From Pseudomonas sp. GOM6 (lineage in GTDB: Bacteria; Pseudomonadota; Gammaproteobacteria; Pseudomonadales; Pseudomonadaceae): 64,000 nt of DNA. The stretch spans positions 140,708 through 204,707 of the forward strand of contig NZ_JARPUS010000008.1 in NCBI RefSeq assembly GCF_029537485.1, read 5' to 3'. Numbering within the stretch: the stretch's first letter is position 1; each line of letters opens with the position of its first letter. The position numbers were made by a program, and so were the translations under genes. The notes under the pieces are model-generated. The model saw only the letters and a program-made list of their open reading frames with translations, was not told the origin of the DNA and did no database searches. Shown piece by piece: positions 42,764-52,499 of this stretch.

Positions 42764-43762
42764 TCAGTTTTCCTGGGCGCGGTAGGCGCCGGGGGTGAGG
42801 CCTGTCCATTTCTTGAAGGCGCGGTGGAAGGCCGAGGGCTCGGAGAAGCCGAGTTGTTCGGCCAGGGCCTGGATGGAGAGTTCGTCACGGCCCAGGTGGT
42901 AGATGGCCAGGTCGCGGCGCAGGTGGTCCTTGAGTTCCTGGAAGCTGGAGCCTTCTTCGCGCAGGTGGCGGCGCAGAGTTTGCGGGCTGATGTGCAGCTG
43001 GCTGGCGACGCTGTCCAGGTCGGGCCAGTGGGCGCAGTCGCGGCCGAGCAGGCGGCGGATGCGGCTGGTCAGGCTGTCGCCGCCATCGGGGCGGGCCAGC
43101 AGGTCGGCGGGCGAGTGTTCGAGGAATTGCTTGAGGGTGCGTTCGTCCTGTAGCAGCGGCAGGGCCAGGTAGCGGCTGTGGAACAGCAGGCTGGTGCTGG
43201 CGGCGTCGAAGCGCCGTGGGCAGGGGTAGAGCAGGTCGTACTCGGCGCTGTGGGCCGGCTCGGGGTAGGCGAACGTCGCTTCATCGAGGCGGATGCGCTG
43301 GCCAATCAGCCAGCTACCGAGGCGGTGCCAGATCACCAGCAGGCTTTCGGTGAGGAAGTGATCCGGGTCCCACAGGGCTGAGCTGTCGATGCTCAGGCGT
43401 ACCTGTTCGCCCTCGTGCTGCAGGGCGACGCGCGGGGCATCGGGGAACAGTCCGTAGAACAGCATGCCGCGCACCAGGGCTTTCTCCAGGCTGCGGCAGT
43501 GGATGATGGCGTGGCACATCATGGCGAAGGTGCCGCGCTTGCTGCGGGTGTGGCCGAAGCCCATGTATTCGTCGTCGAGCAGCGCCCAGAGGCCTTGCAG
43601 CAGGCGGGTGAACTGTTCCGGCGCCAGGCGGGCGCGTGGCTCGGCGAGCAGCGCGGGCTGGATGCCCACCTCGGCAAGCAGGGCGCTGTAATCACAGCCC
43701 TGGCGCTCGGCGCCGCGCAGGGCGGCGCGGATGAAGTGGCTGGCGATGGTGCGTTCGCGCAT
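42764..43762 (-). CDS. AraC-family transcription regulator
   Basis: 332 residues. The N-terminal ligand-binding domain is of the arabinose-binding-like type (PF12625): LLAEVGIQPALLAEPRARLA and MGFGHTRSKRGTFAMMCHAI. The C-terminal double helix-turn-helix has SVASQLHISPQTLRRHLREE and IQALAEQLGFSEPSAFHRAF then FKKWTGLTPGAYR. Target unknown. The ATG at 43762 fits the family. Confidence 0.92.
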   Translation of the reverse strand: MRERTIASHFIRAALRGAERQGCDYSALLAEVGIQPALLAEPRARLAPEQFTRLLQGLWALLDDEYMGFGHTRSKRGTFAMMCHAIIHCRSLEKALVRGMLFYGLFPDAPRVALQHEGEQVRLSIDSSALWDPDHFLTESLLVIWHRLGSWLIGQRIRLDEATFAYPEPAHSAEYDLLYPCPRRFDAASTSLLFHSRYLALPLLQDERTLKQFLEHSPADLLARPDGGDSLTSRIRRLLGRDCAHWPDLDSVASQLHISPQTLRRHLREEGSSFQELKDHLRRDLAIYHLGRDELSIQALAEQLGFSEPSAFHRAFKKWTGLTPGAYRAQEN

Positions 43763-43894
43763 GGGCTGGCTCGTCAAGGGCGTGGCCGGATGGTAGGCGC
43801 TGGGGCGGGAAGGGGACAAGCGGCGTTGCCGGCAGGCCCGTGCCCTGCGCGAGAGGCGGGTGTGGCGTGGATTCCTGGCGATGAGCCAGAAGCA

Positions 43895-43960
43895 TCGCGA
43901 CTGAAGTCGCTCCCACAGGCATAGGCCGGGGCATGTGTGGGAGCGGCTTCAGCCGCGATT
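43895..43960. repeat. REP pair (REPIN)
   Basis: Two inverted copies of the Pseudomonas REP sequence: TCGCGACTGAAGTCGCTCCC on the left and GTGGGAGCGGCTTCAGCCGC on the right. Located between the AraC gene and modC. Confidence 0.85.
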
Positions 43961-44013
43961 GGCGCCACTTGAACGTGCCGTGGACCGGGTTCTGTTACGC
44001 ACAGCAGGAACTG

Positions 44014-45099
44014 CTAGGCCAGCAGCGCGACTGCCTTGACCTGGGCCCACAGCTGCTGGCCTTCGTGCAGGCCGAGCTGGTCACGCGAGTAGCGGGTGAT
44101 GCGCGCCAGCAGCGGTGTGCCGGCCATATCCAGGCGTACCAGTACATGGGCGGGGTTGTCGGCCTGGCGCTGGCTGTGCACGGTCACCGGCAGCCGGTTG
44201 AGGATGCTGCTGTGCTCGGGCTTGTCCAGGCTCAGGCTGACGTCGCGGGCGTGCACCTTGAGGCGCATGGGCTTGCCTGCCGGCAGCGGCGCATGGGCGA
44301 CACGCAAGGGCTGGGGGCAGCCCGGCAGGCTGAGCTGCAGCAGCTGGTATTCGGCGTCGTGGCCGCTGACCTGGGCGTGCAGCACCACCGCGGCGTCATC
44401 GCCCTGGGCCAGTGGCAGGTCGAGGCGGGCGAGCAGTTGCTCCACCGGGCCGCTGGCCTGCACGCGGCCGTGCTCCAGCAGCACCAGATGGTCGGCCAGG
44501 CGCGCCACTTCATCCGGCGAGTGGCTGACGTAGAGCATGGGCATGTCCAGTTCGTCGTGCAGGCGCTCCAGGTAGGGCAGGATTTCCTGTTTGCGCTGTG
44601 GGTCGAGGGCCGCCAGCGGTTCGTCCAGCAGCAGCAGGCGCGGGCTGGTGAGCAGGGCGCGGGCAATGCCGACGCGCTGGCGCTCACCACCGGAAAGGCG
44701 GGCCGGCATGCGTTCCAGCAGGTGCTCGATGCCGAGCAGGGCCAGGGCCTGGTCCATGTCGATGCGGCGCTCGTGGGCGGGAATGCGTGTGAAACCGTAT
44801 TCCAGATTGCCGCGCACGCTGAGGTGCTCGAACAGGCTGGCCTCCTGGAACACGTAGCCCAGGGCGCGTTGGTGTGGCGGCAGGAACAGCTGACTGTCCT
44901 GCCAGACCTCGCCGTTGATGTTCAGCAGGCCCTCGGCCGGACGCTCCAGCCCGGCCACGCAGCGCAGCAGGCTGGTCTTGCCGGAGCCGGAGGGGCCGAA
45001 CAGGGCCGTGACGCCACGGCCGGGCAGGTCGAGATCGACCTCCAGCTGGAAGTCGCGGTAGGGCAGGCGCAGGGCAATGCGCAGGCGGCGTTCCGTCAT
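44014..45099 (-). CDS. modC: Molybdate ABC transporter ATP-binding protein
   Basis: 361 residues. ATPase of the ModABC importer. Walker [12 protein letters not shown]-loop [10 protein letters not shown], signature LSGGERQRV, Walker [14 protein letters not shown]-loop SHSPDEV. The C-terminal third is the MOP/TOBE molybdate-sensing domain ([40 protein letters not shown]). The ATG at 45099 lies 2 bp after modB. Confidence 0.96.
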   Translation of the reverse strand: MTERRLRIALRLPYRDFQLEVDLDLPGRGVTALFGPSGSGKTSLLRCVAGLERPAEGLLNINGEVWQDSQLFLPPHQRALGYVFQEASLFEHLSVRGNLEYGFTRIPAHERRIDMDQALALLGIEHLLERMPARLSGGERQRVGIARALLTSPRLLLLDEPLAALDPQRKQEILPYLERLHDELDMPMLYVSHSPDEVARLADHLVLLEHGRVQASGPVEQLLARLDLPLAQGDDAAVVLHAQVSGHDAEYQLLQLSLPGCPQPLRVAHAPLPAGKPMRLKVHARDVSLSLDKPEHSSILNRLPVTVHSQRQADNPAHVLVRLDMAGTPLLARITRYSRDQLGLHEGQQLWAQVKAVALLA

Positions 45100-45101
45100 G
45101 T

Positions 45102-45782
45102 TCAGTACCGGGCCGGTTGCACGCGGCCGCGCCAGTGCAGGGCGAGCAGGATGAGGAAGGAGAACAGCAGCATGCCGCCGGCCAGCCAGTGGGCCTGGGC
45201 ATACTCCTGGGCTTCGACGTGGTTGAAGATCTGGATCGACACCACGCGGGTCTGGTCGGGGATGTTGCCGCCGATCATCAGCACCACGCCGAACTCGCCC
45301 AGGGTGTGGGCGAAGCCGAGTACCGCGGCGGTGAGAAAACCCGGCCTGGCCAGTGGCACCACGACCGTGAAGAAGCAGTCCCAGGGGCTGGCGCGCAGGG
45401 TGGCGGCGACTTCCAGCGGGCGCGGCCCGATGGCTTCGAAAGCGTTCTGGATGGGCTGCACGACGAAGGGCAGGGAGTAGAACAGCGAGCCGACCACCAG
45501 GCCTGCGAAGGTGAAGGGCAGTACGCCCAGGCCGAGGCTCTGGGTCAGCTGGCCGACCGGGCCGTGCGGGCCCATGGCGACCAACAGGTAGAAGCCGATG
45601 ACCGTGGGCGGCAGCACCAGGGGCAGGGCAACCAGGGCGCTGATCGGGCCTTTCAGCCGCGAGCGGGTATGCGCCAGCCACCAGGCGATGGGCGTGCCGA
45701 GCACGAGCAGCAGCACGGTGGTCAGCGCCGCCAGTTGCAGGGTCAGCCAGATGGCGCCGAAGTCGGCACTGGTCAGGGGCAT
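45102..45782 (-). CDS. modB: Molybdate ABC transporter permease
   Basis: 226 residues, about five to six membrane segments. The EAA loop region is [20 protein letters not shown]. Opens [20 protein letters not shown]. Partner of modA and modC. The gap to modA (187 bp) contains a REPIN, which may reduce expression of modBC relative to modA. Confidence 0.96.
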   Translation of the reverse strand: MPLTSADFGAIWLTLQLAALTTVLLLVLGTPIAWWLAHTRSRLKGPISALVALPLVLPPTVIGFYLLVAMGPHGPVGQLTQSLGLGVLPFTFAGLVVGSLFYSLPFVVQPIQNAFEAIGPRPLEVAATLRASPWDCFFTVVVPLARPGFLTAAVLGFAHTLGEFGVVLMIGGNIPDQTRVVSIQIFNHVEAQEYAQAHWLAGGMLLFSFLILLALHWRGRVQPARY

Positions 45783-45844
45783 TGTCGGTCTCTTCTTCGT
45801 TTGCTGGCGCGGCCTGCGCATGTTTCTGGGCGCGTTACAGCTTT

Positions 45845-45910
45845 CAGTGGGAGCGGCTTCAGCCGCGACGCTTCTGCGTGGCCTTATCGCGGCTAAAGCC
45901 GCTCCCACTG
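45845..45910. repeat. REP pair (REPIN) between modA and modB
   Basis: GTGGGAGCGGCTTCAGCCGC and its inverted partner GCGGCTAAAGCCGCTCCCAC, separated by about 20 bp. It sits inside the modABC operon. Confidence 0.9.
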
Positions 45911-45969
45911 AAGTCGTTCATCTGGAATTCAGTGTTCGAGTGACACTAGCGGAGTTGGTTAGCCGAGGG

Positions 45970-46734
<765 letters not shown>

Positions 46735-46801
46735 TCAGCGGATGCGTGAGCCGCCGGGCACCTTGATCCAGGCTGATTCAAGGCGCGTCGGCGGCGCGTT
46801 C

Positions 46802-46830
46802 ACCGCTATAGCGTTACCGGTATGACGATA
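46802..46830 (-). promoter_or_regulatory. Candidate ModE-type molybdate box upstream of modA
   Basis: CGCTATA (46804-46810), ten bases, TATGACGAT (46821-46829). This follows the E. coli ModE consensus CGCTATATA-N6/7-TATATAACG with the same half-site spacing and one mismatch in the right half. It lies about 80 bp upstream of modA. No modE gene is present in the window. Confidence 0.6.
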
Positions 46831-46945
46831 CCCGAATTCCGCTGGCCCGGATTTTCAGGGTGGATTCATATGAGGCGGCAAGGAGCAGCGGGCCAGCCGA
46901 TAGCGGCGCATCAGGCCATAAGCTGACTTTTAGGTCAATAAAGAC

Positions 46946-46967
46946 AAAAACCGCGGCCGAGGCCGCG
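46946..46967 (-). terminator. Terminator of nirBD
   Basis: A seven-base-pair stem CGCGGCC/GGCCGCG with a GA loop, followed on the minus strand by five T (46950-46946). It lies about 55 bp after nirD. Confidence 0.85.
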
Positions 46968-47020
46968 CAAAGGAGCTTATCGATTCCGCAACCGCCGTTT
47001 GCCGGCAGTTGCGGGGTAGG

Positions 47021-47383
47021 TCAGAGCTGCACTTCTACCTGCTCGCCATTGAGGCGCACGGGCCACACCGGCAGGTGCTGCTCGGGGTATTCCAGGCAGC
47101 CACCGTCGTTCAGGCGGAAGTGCTGCTTGTACAGCGGCGAGGCGATCACCAGTTCACCCTGCAGGTGGCCGACGATGCCGCGACCGATCACGTTGGCGCC
47201 GGACTTGGGGTCACGGTTGCCGATGGCGAACACCTGCTGCTCGGTGTCCGGCAGGTAGATCAGTGCGACCTGCTGACCGTCGACGCAGGCCACCACGCCG
47301 GAGTTTGGCACCAAGTCGGCGCGGGCGCACAGGGTTTTCCAGGATGCCTGGACGGGAGTAGCAAGGGCGTTGGTCTGGCTCAT
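47021..47383 (-). CDS. nirD: Assimilatory nitrite reductase small subunit
   Basis: 120 residues, Rieske-like fold lacking the usual cluster-binding CxH..CxxH set, as in other assimilatory NirD. Motifs: WKTLCARADLVPNSGVVACV, DTEQQVFAIGNRDPKSGANV, IGRGIVGHLQGELVIASPLY and KQHFRLNDGGCLE. The ATG shares one base with the nirB stop (TGATG), so translation is coupled. Confidence 0.95.
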   Translation of the reverse strand: MSQTNALATPVQASWKTLCARADLVPNSGVVACVDGQQVALIYLPDTEQQVFAIGNRDPKSGANVIGRGIVGHLQGELVIASPLYKQHFRLNDGGCLEYPEQHLPVWPVRLNGEQVEVQL

Positions 47384-49941
47384 CACACGGCCTCCACGTT
47401 TACGGGGATCAGTTCGAGTTCGCCTTCGCGGGCGGGGCGGCGCTGGCCGCGTTCCTTGACGAAGTGGATGTCCGGGTCGCCGCCGTGCTCGTTGACGAAG
47501 GTGCGGAAGCGCTTGAGCTTCTCCTCATCCTGCAGGGCGTTGGCCCATTCGCACTCGTAGCGGTCGACCACCAGCTGCATCTGCGCCTCCAGCTCGGCGG
47601 CCAGGCCCAGGCTGTCGTCGATGACCACGGCCTTGAGGTAGTCCAGGCCGCCTTCCAGCGACTCGCGCCATACCGAGGTGCGTTGCAGCTTGTCGGCGGT
47701 GCGGATGTAGAACATCAGCAGGCGGTCGATGTAGCGGATCAGGGTTTCGTCATCCAGGTCGGTGGCGAACAGCTCGGCGTGGCGCGGGCGCATGCCGCCG
47801 TTGCCGCACACGTAGAGGTTCCAGCCATTCTCGGTGGCGATCACGCCGATGTCCTTGCTCTGCGCCTCGGCGCATTCGCGGGTGCAGCCGGAGACGGCGA
47901 ACTTGAGCTTGTGCGGCGAGCGCAGGCCCTTGTAGCGGTGCTCGATGTCGAGGGCCATCTTCACGCTGTCCTGCACGCCGTAGCGGCACCAGGTGCTGCC
48001 GACGCAGCTCTTCACGGTGCGGGTGGACTTGCCGTAGGCGTGGCCGGTTTCGAAGCCGGCGTTGATCAGCTCGGCCCAGATCTCCGGCAGCTCGTGCAGC
48101 TGGGCGCCGAACAGGTCGATGCGCTGGCCGCCGGTGATCTTGGTGTAGAGGTCGTATTTCTTCGCCACCGCGCCGATGGCGATCAGCCCGTCCGGGGTGA
48201 TCTCGCCGCCGGGGATGCGTGGCACCACCGAGTAGGTGCCGTTCTTCTGCATGTTGGCCATGAAGGTGTCGTTGGTGTCCTGCAGCGGCACCAGACTCGG
48301 GTTCATGATCGGGCGGTTCCAGCACGAGGCGAGGATCGAGCCCACCGCCGGCTTGCAGATGTCGCAGCCGACATGGCCTTTGCCGTGCTTGGCCAGCAGT
48401 TCCTCGAAGCTCTCGATGCCCTCGACGCGGACGAAGTGGTAGAGCTCCTGACGGGTGTAGGCGAAGTGTTCGCACAGACTCTTGTCGACCTCCACGCCGC
48501 GGGCAGTCAGTTCGTGCTCGAACACCTGCTTGAGCAGCGCCGCGCAGCCGCCGCAGCCGGTGGCGGCCTTGGTGCAGGACTTGATGCCGGCCAGATCCGT
48601 ACAGCCGCCGTCGATGGCCGAGCAGATCGCGCCCTTGCTGACGTTGTGGCAGGAGCAGATGGTGGCGGTGTCGGGCAGGGCATCGGCGCCCAGGGCCGGG
48701 GCGCCGTCGCCGACCGGCATGATCAGGCTGGCCGGATCGTCCGGCAGCGTGATGCCGTTCTGCGCGTATTGCAGCAGGGTGTCGTAGTAGCTGTTGTCGC
48801 CGACCAGCACGGCGCCGAGCACCTGTTTGCCGTCGGCGGAGACGACTAAACGGCGGTAGCTGGCCGTGGCCTCGTCGATGTAGCGGTAGCTCTTGGCGCC
48901 GGGCATGGCGCCGTGGGCGTCGCCGATGGAGCCGACGTCGACACCGAGCAGCTTGAGCTTGGTCGACATGTCCGCGCCGATAAAGGGCTGGCCTTCCTGG
49001 CCGCACAGCTGGGCGGCGACCAGGCGGGCCATCTGGTAGCCGGGGGCGACCAGGCCGAAGATGCTGCCGTTCCAGGCGGCGCACTCGCCGATGGCGAAGA
49101 TGTGCGCGTCGCTGGTCAGGCACTGGTCGTTGATGGCGATGCCACCACGCGCGCCCAGCTCCAGGCCGCAGGCGCGGGCCAGGGCGTCCTGCGGGCGGAT
49201 GCCGGCGGAGAACACGATCAGGTCGGTTTCCAGGAAGTCCTCGCCGGCGAAGTTCATCCGGTAGCGGTACTCGCTGCCGGCGCTGATGCTCTGGGTGGCC
49301 TTGGACAGGTGCACGCCGACGCCCAGGTCCTCGATGCGCTGTTTCAGCGCGGCGCCGCCGAAGTCGTCCAGCTGTACCGGCATCAGGCGTGGGGCGAATT
49401 CCACCACGTGGGCTTCCAGGCCGAGGGATTTCAGGGCGTTGGCCGCTTCCAGGCCGAGCAGGCCACCACCGACCACCACGCCACGACGCTTGCCCTGGGC
49501 GGCGGCGCGAATGCCGTCGAGGTCTTCCAGGGTGCGGTAGACCAGGCGCGAGTCGCCCTCGGCGCCGTCGATTGGCGGCACGAAGGGGTAGGAACCGGTG
49601 GCCATGACCAGCTTGTCGTAAGCGAAGGCGCCCTTGGCGGTGATCACCTCGCGGCGCTCGCGGTCGATTGCCTGGACCGGGGTGCCCAGGTGCAGGGTCA
49701 GGCCGGGTGTCTCGTACAGCGCCGCATCGCTCATCGCCAGGGACTCGGCATCGCGGCCGCCGAAGTACTCGGACAGGTGCACGCGGTCGTAGGCACGCTG
49801 ATGTTCTTCGCCGAACACCAGGATCTGGTAACGCTCCAGGGCGCCGCCCGCGAGCAGTTGTTCGACGCAGTGGTGGCCGACCATGCCGTTGCCGACGACG
49901 ATCAGCGTGTGCTTGTCAGTAGAGGCGACTGTGGTGTTCAT
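47383..49941 (-). CDS. nirB: Assimilatory NAD(P)H nitrite reductase large subunit
   Basis: 852 residues. Reduces nitrite to ammonium with NAD(P)H. The N-terminal FAD/NAD domain has VVGNGMVGHHCVEQL, MATGSYPFVPP and GGGLLGLEAANAL. The BFD-like 2Fe-2S domain is CSCHNVSKGAICSA with TGCGGC. The C-terminal siroheme/4Fe-4S domain has the SCVGSTWCRYG and SGCTRECAEAQSKD cysteines plus VCGNGG. Preceded by a leader with a terminator hairpin and a sigma-54 promoter. Confidence 0.97.
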   Translation of the reverse strand: MNTTVASTDKHTLIVVGNGMVGHHCVEQLLAGGALERYQILVFGEEHQRAYDRVHLSEYFGGRDAESLAMSDAALYETPGLTLHLGTPVQAIDRERREVITAKGAFAYDKLVMATGSYPFVPPIDGAEGDSRLVYRTLEDLDGIRAAAQGKRRGVVVGGGLLGLEAANALKSLGLEAHVVEFAPRLMPVQLDDFGGAALKQRIEDLGVGVHLSKATQSISAGSEYRYRMNFAGEDFLETDLIVFSAGIRPQDALARACGLELGARGGIAINDQCLTSDAHIFAIGECAAWNGSIFGLVAPGYQMARLVAAQLCGQEGQPFIGADMSTKLKLLGVDVGSIGDAHGAMPGAKSYRYIDEATASYRRLVVSADGKQVLGAVLVGDNSYYDTLLQYAQNGITLPDDPASLIMPVGDGAPALGADALPDTATICSCHNVSKGAICSAIDGGCTDLAGIKSCTKAATGCGGCAALLKQVFEHELTARGVEVDKSLCEHFAYTRQELYHFVRVEGIESFEELLAKHGKGHVGCDICKPAVGSILASCWNRPIMNPSLVPLQDTNDTFMANMQKNGTYSVVPRIPGGEITPDGLIAIGAVAKKYDLYTKITGGQRIDLFGAQLHELPEIWAELINAGFETGHAYGKSTRTVKSCVGSTWCRYGVQDSVKMALDIEHRYKGLRSPHKLKFAVSGCTRECAEAQSKDIGVIATENGWNLYVCGNGGMRPRHAELFATDLDDETLIRYIDRLLMFYIRTADKLQRTSVWRESLEGGLDYLKAVVIDDSLGLAAELEAQMQLVVDRYECEWANALQDEEKLKRFRTFVNEHGGDPDIHFVKERGQRRPAREGELELIPVNVEAV

Positions 49942-49983
49942 AGGAGTTCCCGGCCAAAGCTCATCAGGTTTTTCCGCGGCAAT

Positions 49984-50022
49984 AAAAAAGGCGCCTGAAA
50001 CCTTGCGGTCTCAGGCGCCTTT
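49984..50022 (-). terminator. Attenuator-type terminator in the nirB leader
   Basis: Minus strand: AAAGGCGCCTGA (50022-50011) pairs with TCAGGCGCCTTT (49998-49987) and a T-tract follows. It stands about 45 bp before the nirB start and downstream of the promoter, so it would stop transcription unless overridden. Confidence 0.88.
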
Positions 50023-50063
50023 GCCTGTTCTGTGCGATCTCGTCGGAGAGACCGTTGTTGCCC

Positions 50064-50100
50064 GCCGCCTGAGTGCGGCTGCTCGATCGCCTTTGATCGA
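50064..50100 (-). promoter_or_regulatory. Candidate ANTAR-type antitermination hairpins in the nirB leader
   Basis: Two tandem hairpins on the minus strand with six-base loops. The first, TCGATC-AAAGGC-GATCGA, has A at loop position 1 and G at position 4, the signature bound by ANTAR proteins such as NasR/NasT. The second, GCCGC-ACTCAG-GCGGC, matches only at A1. They lie between the promoter and the terminator. Inference from known nas leaders. Confidence 0.6.
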
Positions 50101-50135
50101 TGGGCGGCCCGGTGTGCTGGGCTTGGGCAAGTTTC

Positions 50136-50151
50136 TGCATCGTCTGTGCCA
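50136..50151 (-). promoter_or_regulatory. Sigma-54 promoter of nirBD
   Basis: Minus strand TGGCACA-GACG-ATGCA: -24 GG and -12 GC ten bases apart, nearly consensus for RpoN. A possible NtrC half-site TGCACC with a weaker partner lies about 95 bp upstream (50230-50246). Fits nitrogen-controlled assimilation. Confidence 0.75.
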
Positions 50152-50246
50152 GATTTGCCTGGAGCCAGCAAGCATGGGCGTTACAGGGCGTTTAGGTCGA
50201 ATGCGCTGGCCTGCCGGGGGCACGGTATCGGAGCCAAAACGGTGCA

Positions 50247-50642
50247 TGATTCGCGTCCTTGCCCCGCGCTGAGGCTTCCGTCGTGGCGGGATAGGCTTTG
50301 GACCAAGTGCCCGACCACCGCACACAGCAGGACGACGATCAGGCTCGAAGGGGGCTGACCGTAACGGCAGGAGCCTGGCTGGTCAGGGCGCATGGCGTTT
50401 CGCCTGGCTGCCGCCGTGCCTGCATCGCGCATCTCGGGCTGCAGCCCGGCACAGGTGTGCGCTGATCGAGGCGTTCTGGGGGCATGTGCAGGTGGCGCCT
50501 GCAGCTCGACCAGCCGGCGCAGCTGTTGGTCGATGCCGAGCCGATCATTCCCAGCGCCTGATGCGGACGACCGGTGGGCGGCTTCCCCTCTGCCGCGTCG
50601 CTGGCTAAGCTCGGGTTCCGTACACGCAGCAGAGGCTTTCCC
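50247..50642. other. Intergenic region between nirB control region and aceK
   Basis: About 400 bp. Open frames on both strands are Arg/Pro-rich, without ribosome binding sites or resemblance to known proteins. No RNA gene recognised. It presumably contains the aceK promoter. Confidence 0.5.
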
Positions 50643-52370
50643 ATGTCGCAGCAACGGCCGGCCGCCGATATCGCGCGGATGATCCTTGAGGGGTTCGACG
50701 ACTACCGCACGCATTTTCGCGAGATCACCAACGGTGCCCGGGCGCGCTTCGAGCAGGCGCTGTGGCAGGAGGCCCAGGCAGCCTCGGCGGCGCGCATCAA
50801 TCTCTACGAGGAGAAGGTCGCCGAATGTGGCGAGCGCCTGCGCCAGGGCTTTGCCGTCGAGCAGTTGCTGGACATCGATCTGTGGCCGCTGGCCAAGAGC
50901 GCCTACATCAGCCTGATCAACCTGCGTGACGACGATGAGCTGGCCGAGACCTGGTACAACTCGATCTTCTGCAGCCTGTTCAGCCATGACCAGATCAGCG
51001 ATGGCTGCATGTTCATTCACACGACCCGGCCTTCGCTGCGGGCTCAGGAGCGTACACCACAGACGCGTATCTACCACCCGCGTGGCGACCTGCAGCAGGC
51101 GCTGCGGCAGATCTTCAGCGATTACAGTTATGGCGTCGGCTTCGAGGACCTGCAACGCGATCTGGATAGCCTGGAGCAGCAGCTGCGCGCCAATCTGCCG
51201 GACTGGGTGTGCAAGGATCGGGCGCTGACCATCGAGCTGTTCGCTTCGACCCTGTACCGCAACAAGGGCGCCTATCTGGTAGGGCGCATCTACACCCCGG
51301 ACGAGCAGTGGCCGCTGGTGTTCCCGTTGCTGCACCGTGAAGGGCAGGGCATCCAGATCGATACCCTGATCACCGACGAGTCGGAGGTGTCGATCATTTT
51401 CTCCTTCACCCGCTCCTACTTCATGGTGCGGGTGGATATCCCGGCGGAGTTCATCGGTTTTCTCAAGCGCATTCTGCCGGGCAAGCACATCGCCGAGCTG
51501 TACACCTCGATCGGCTTCTACAAGCACGGCAAATCGGAGTTCTACCGTGCGCTGATCAACCACCTGGCCAACACCGACGACCGCTTCATCATGGCGCCCG
51601 GCGTGCGTGGCATGGTCATGAGCGTGTTCACCCTGCCGGGCTTCAATACCGTATTCAAGATCATCAAGGATCGCTTCTCGCCATCGAAGAACGTCGACCG
51701 CAATACGGTGATCGAGAAGTACCGCCTGGTGAAAAGCGTCGACCGGGTCGGGCGCATGGCCGATACCCAGGAGTTTGCCGACTTCCGTTTCCCGTTGGCC
51801 AAGTTCGACCCTGAGTGCCTGGCCGAGCTGCTGGAGGTGGCGCCCTCCACCGTGGAGATCGAGAACGGCAATACCGTGCTGATCCGCCACTGCTGGACCG
51901 AGCGGCGCATGACGCCGCTGAATATCTACCTGGAGCACGCCAATGAGGCGCAGATCAGGGACGCGCTGGAGGACTACGGCCTGGCCATCAAACAGCTGGC
52001 GGCGGCCAACATCTTCCCCGGCGACATGCTGCTGAAGAACTTCGGCGTCACGCGGCACGGGCGCGTGGTGTTCTACGACTACGACGAGATCAGCTTTCTC
52101 ACCGAGGTGAACTTCCGCCATATCCCGCCGCCGCGTTACGAGGAGGACGAGATGTCCAGCGAGCCCTGGTACTCGGTGGGGCCGAATGATGTGTTTCCCG
52201 AGGAGTTCCCGCGCTTTCTGTTCGTCGATCTCAGCCAGCGCCGCCTGTTCAGCACGCTGCATGGCGAACTCTACGACGCCGATTACTGGAAGAGCCTGCA
52301 GGAGGCGATACGGGCGGGTAAGGTCATTGACGTTTTCCCTTATCGACGCAAGGCCGACCGCATCGCCTGA
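50643..52370 (+). CDS. aceK: Isocitrate dehydrogenase kinase/phosphatase
   Basis: 575 residues, family length. Switches isocitrate dehydrogenase off (phosphorylation) so that carbon enters the glyoxylate shunt, and back on. Recognisable blocks: [79 protein letters not shown] and [20 protein letters not shown]. The ATG at 50643 follows AGAGG. It is monocistronic, away from aceA and aceB. Confidence 0.97.
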   Translation: MSQQRPAADIARMILEGFDDYRTHFREITNGARARFEQALWQEAQAASAARINLYEEKVAECGERLRQGFAVEQLLDIDLWPLAKSAYISLINLRDDDELAETWYNSIFCSLFSHDQISDGCMFIHTTRPSLRAQERTPQTRIYHPRGDLQQALRQIFSDYSYGVGFEDLQRDLDSLEQQLRANLPDWVCKDRALTIELFASTLYRNKGAYLVGRIYTPDEQWPLVFPLLHREGQGIQIDTLITDESEVSIIFSFTRSYFMVRVDIPAEFIGFLKRILPGKHIAELYTSIGFYKHGKSEFYRALINHLANTDDRFIMAPGVRGMVMSVFTLPGFNTVFKIIKDRFSPSKNVDRNTVIEKYRLVKSVDRVGRMADTQEFADFRFPLAKFDPECLAELLEVAPSTVEIENGNTVLIRHCWTERRMTPLNIYLEHANEAQIRDALEDYGLAIKQLAAANIFPGDMLLKNFGVTRHGRVVFYDYDEISFLTEVNFRHIPPPRYEEDEMSSEPWYSVGPNDVFPEEFPRFLFVDLSQRRLFSTLHGELYDADYWKSLQEAIRAGKVIDVFPYRRKADRIA

Positions 52371-52499
52371 GGTACGCAAGGCCCTATTTTTTGCAGGTTA
52401 TTCTGTGATGGCCTTGTGCTGTATCGGTACGCATGTGCTAGACCCTAATAACTGTAGTTGTGTCACTCATCGCCACCACTCTTCCAGGGATGGTCAGCC

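Noticed and set aside
50181..52379. A 732-codon open frame on the minus strand opposite aceK, and similar long frames opposite nirB, lepA and modC
   Set aside because: They are mirror frames of strongly coding genes in a high-GC genome: no ribosome binding site, no family resemblance and odd His/Gln/Val-rich composition.
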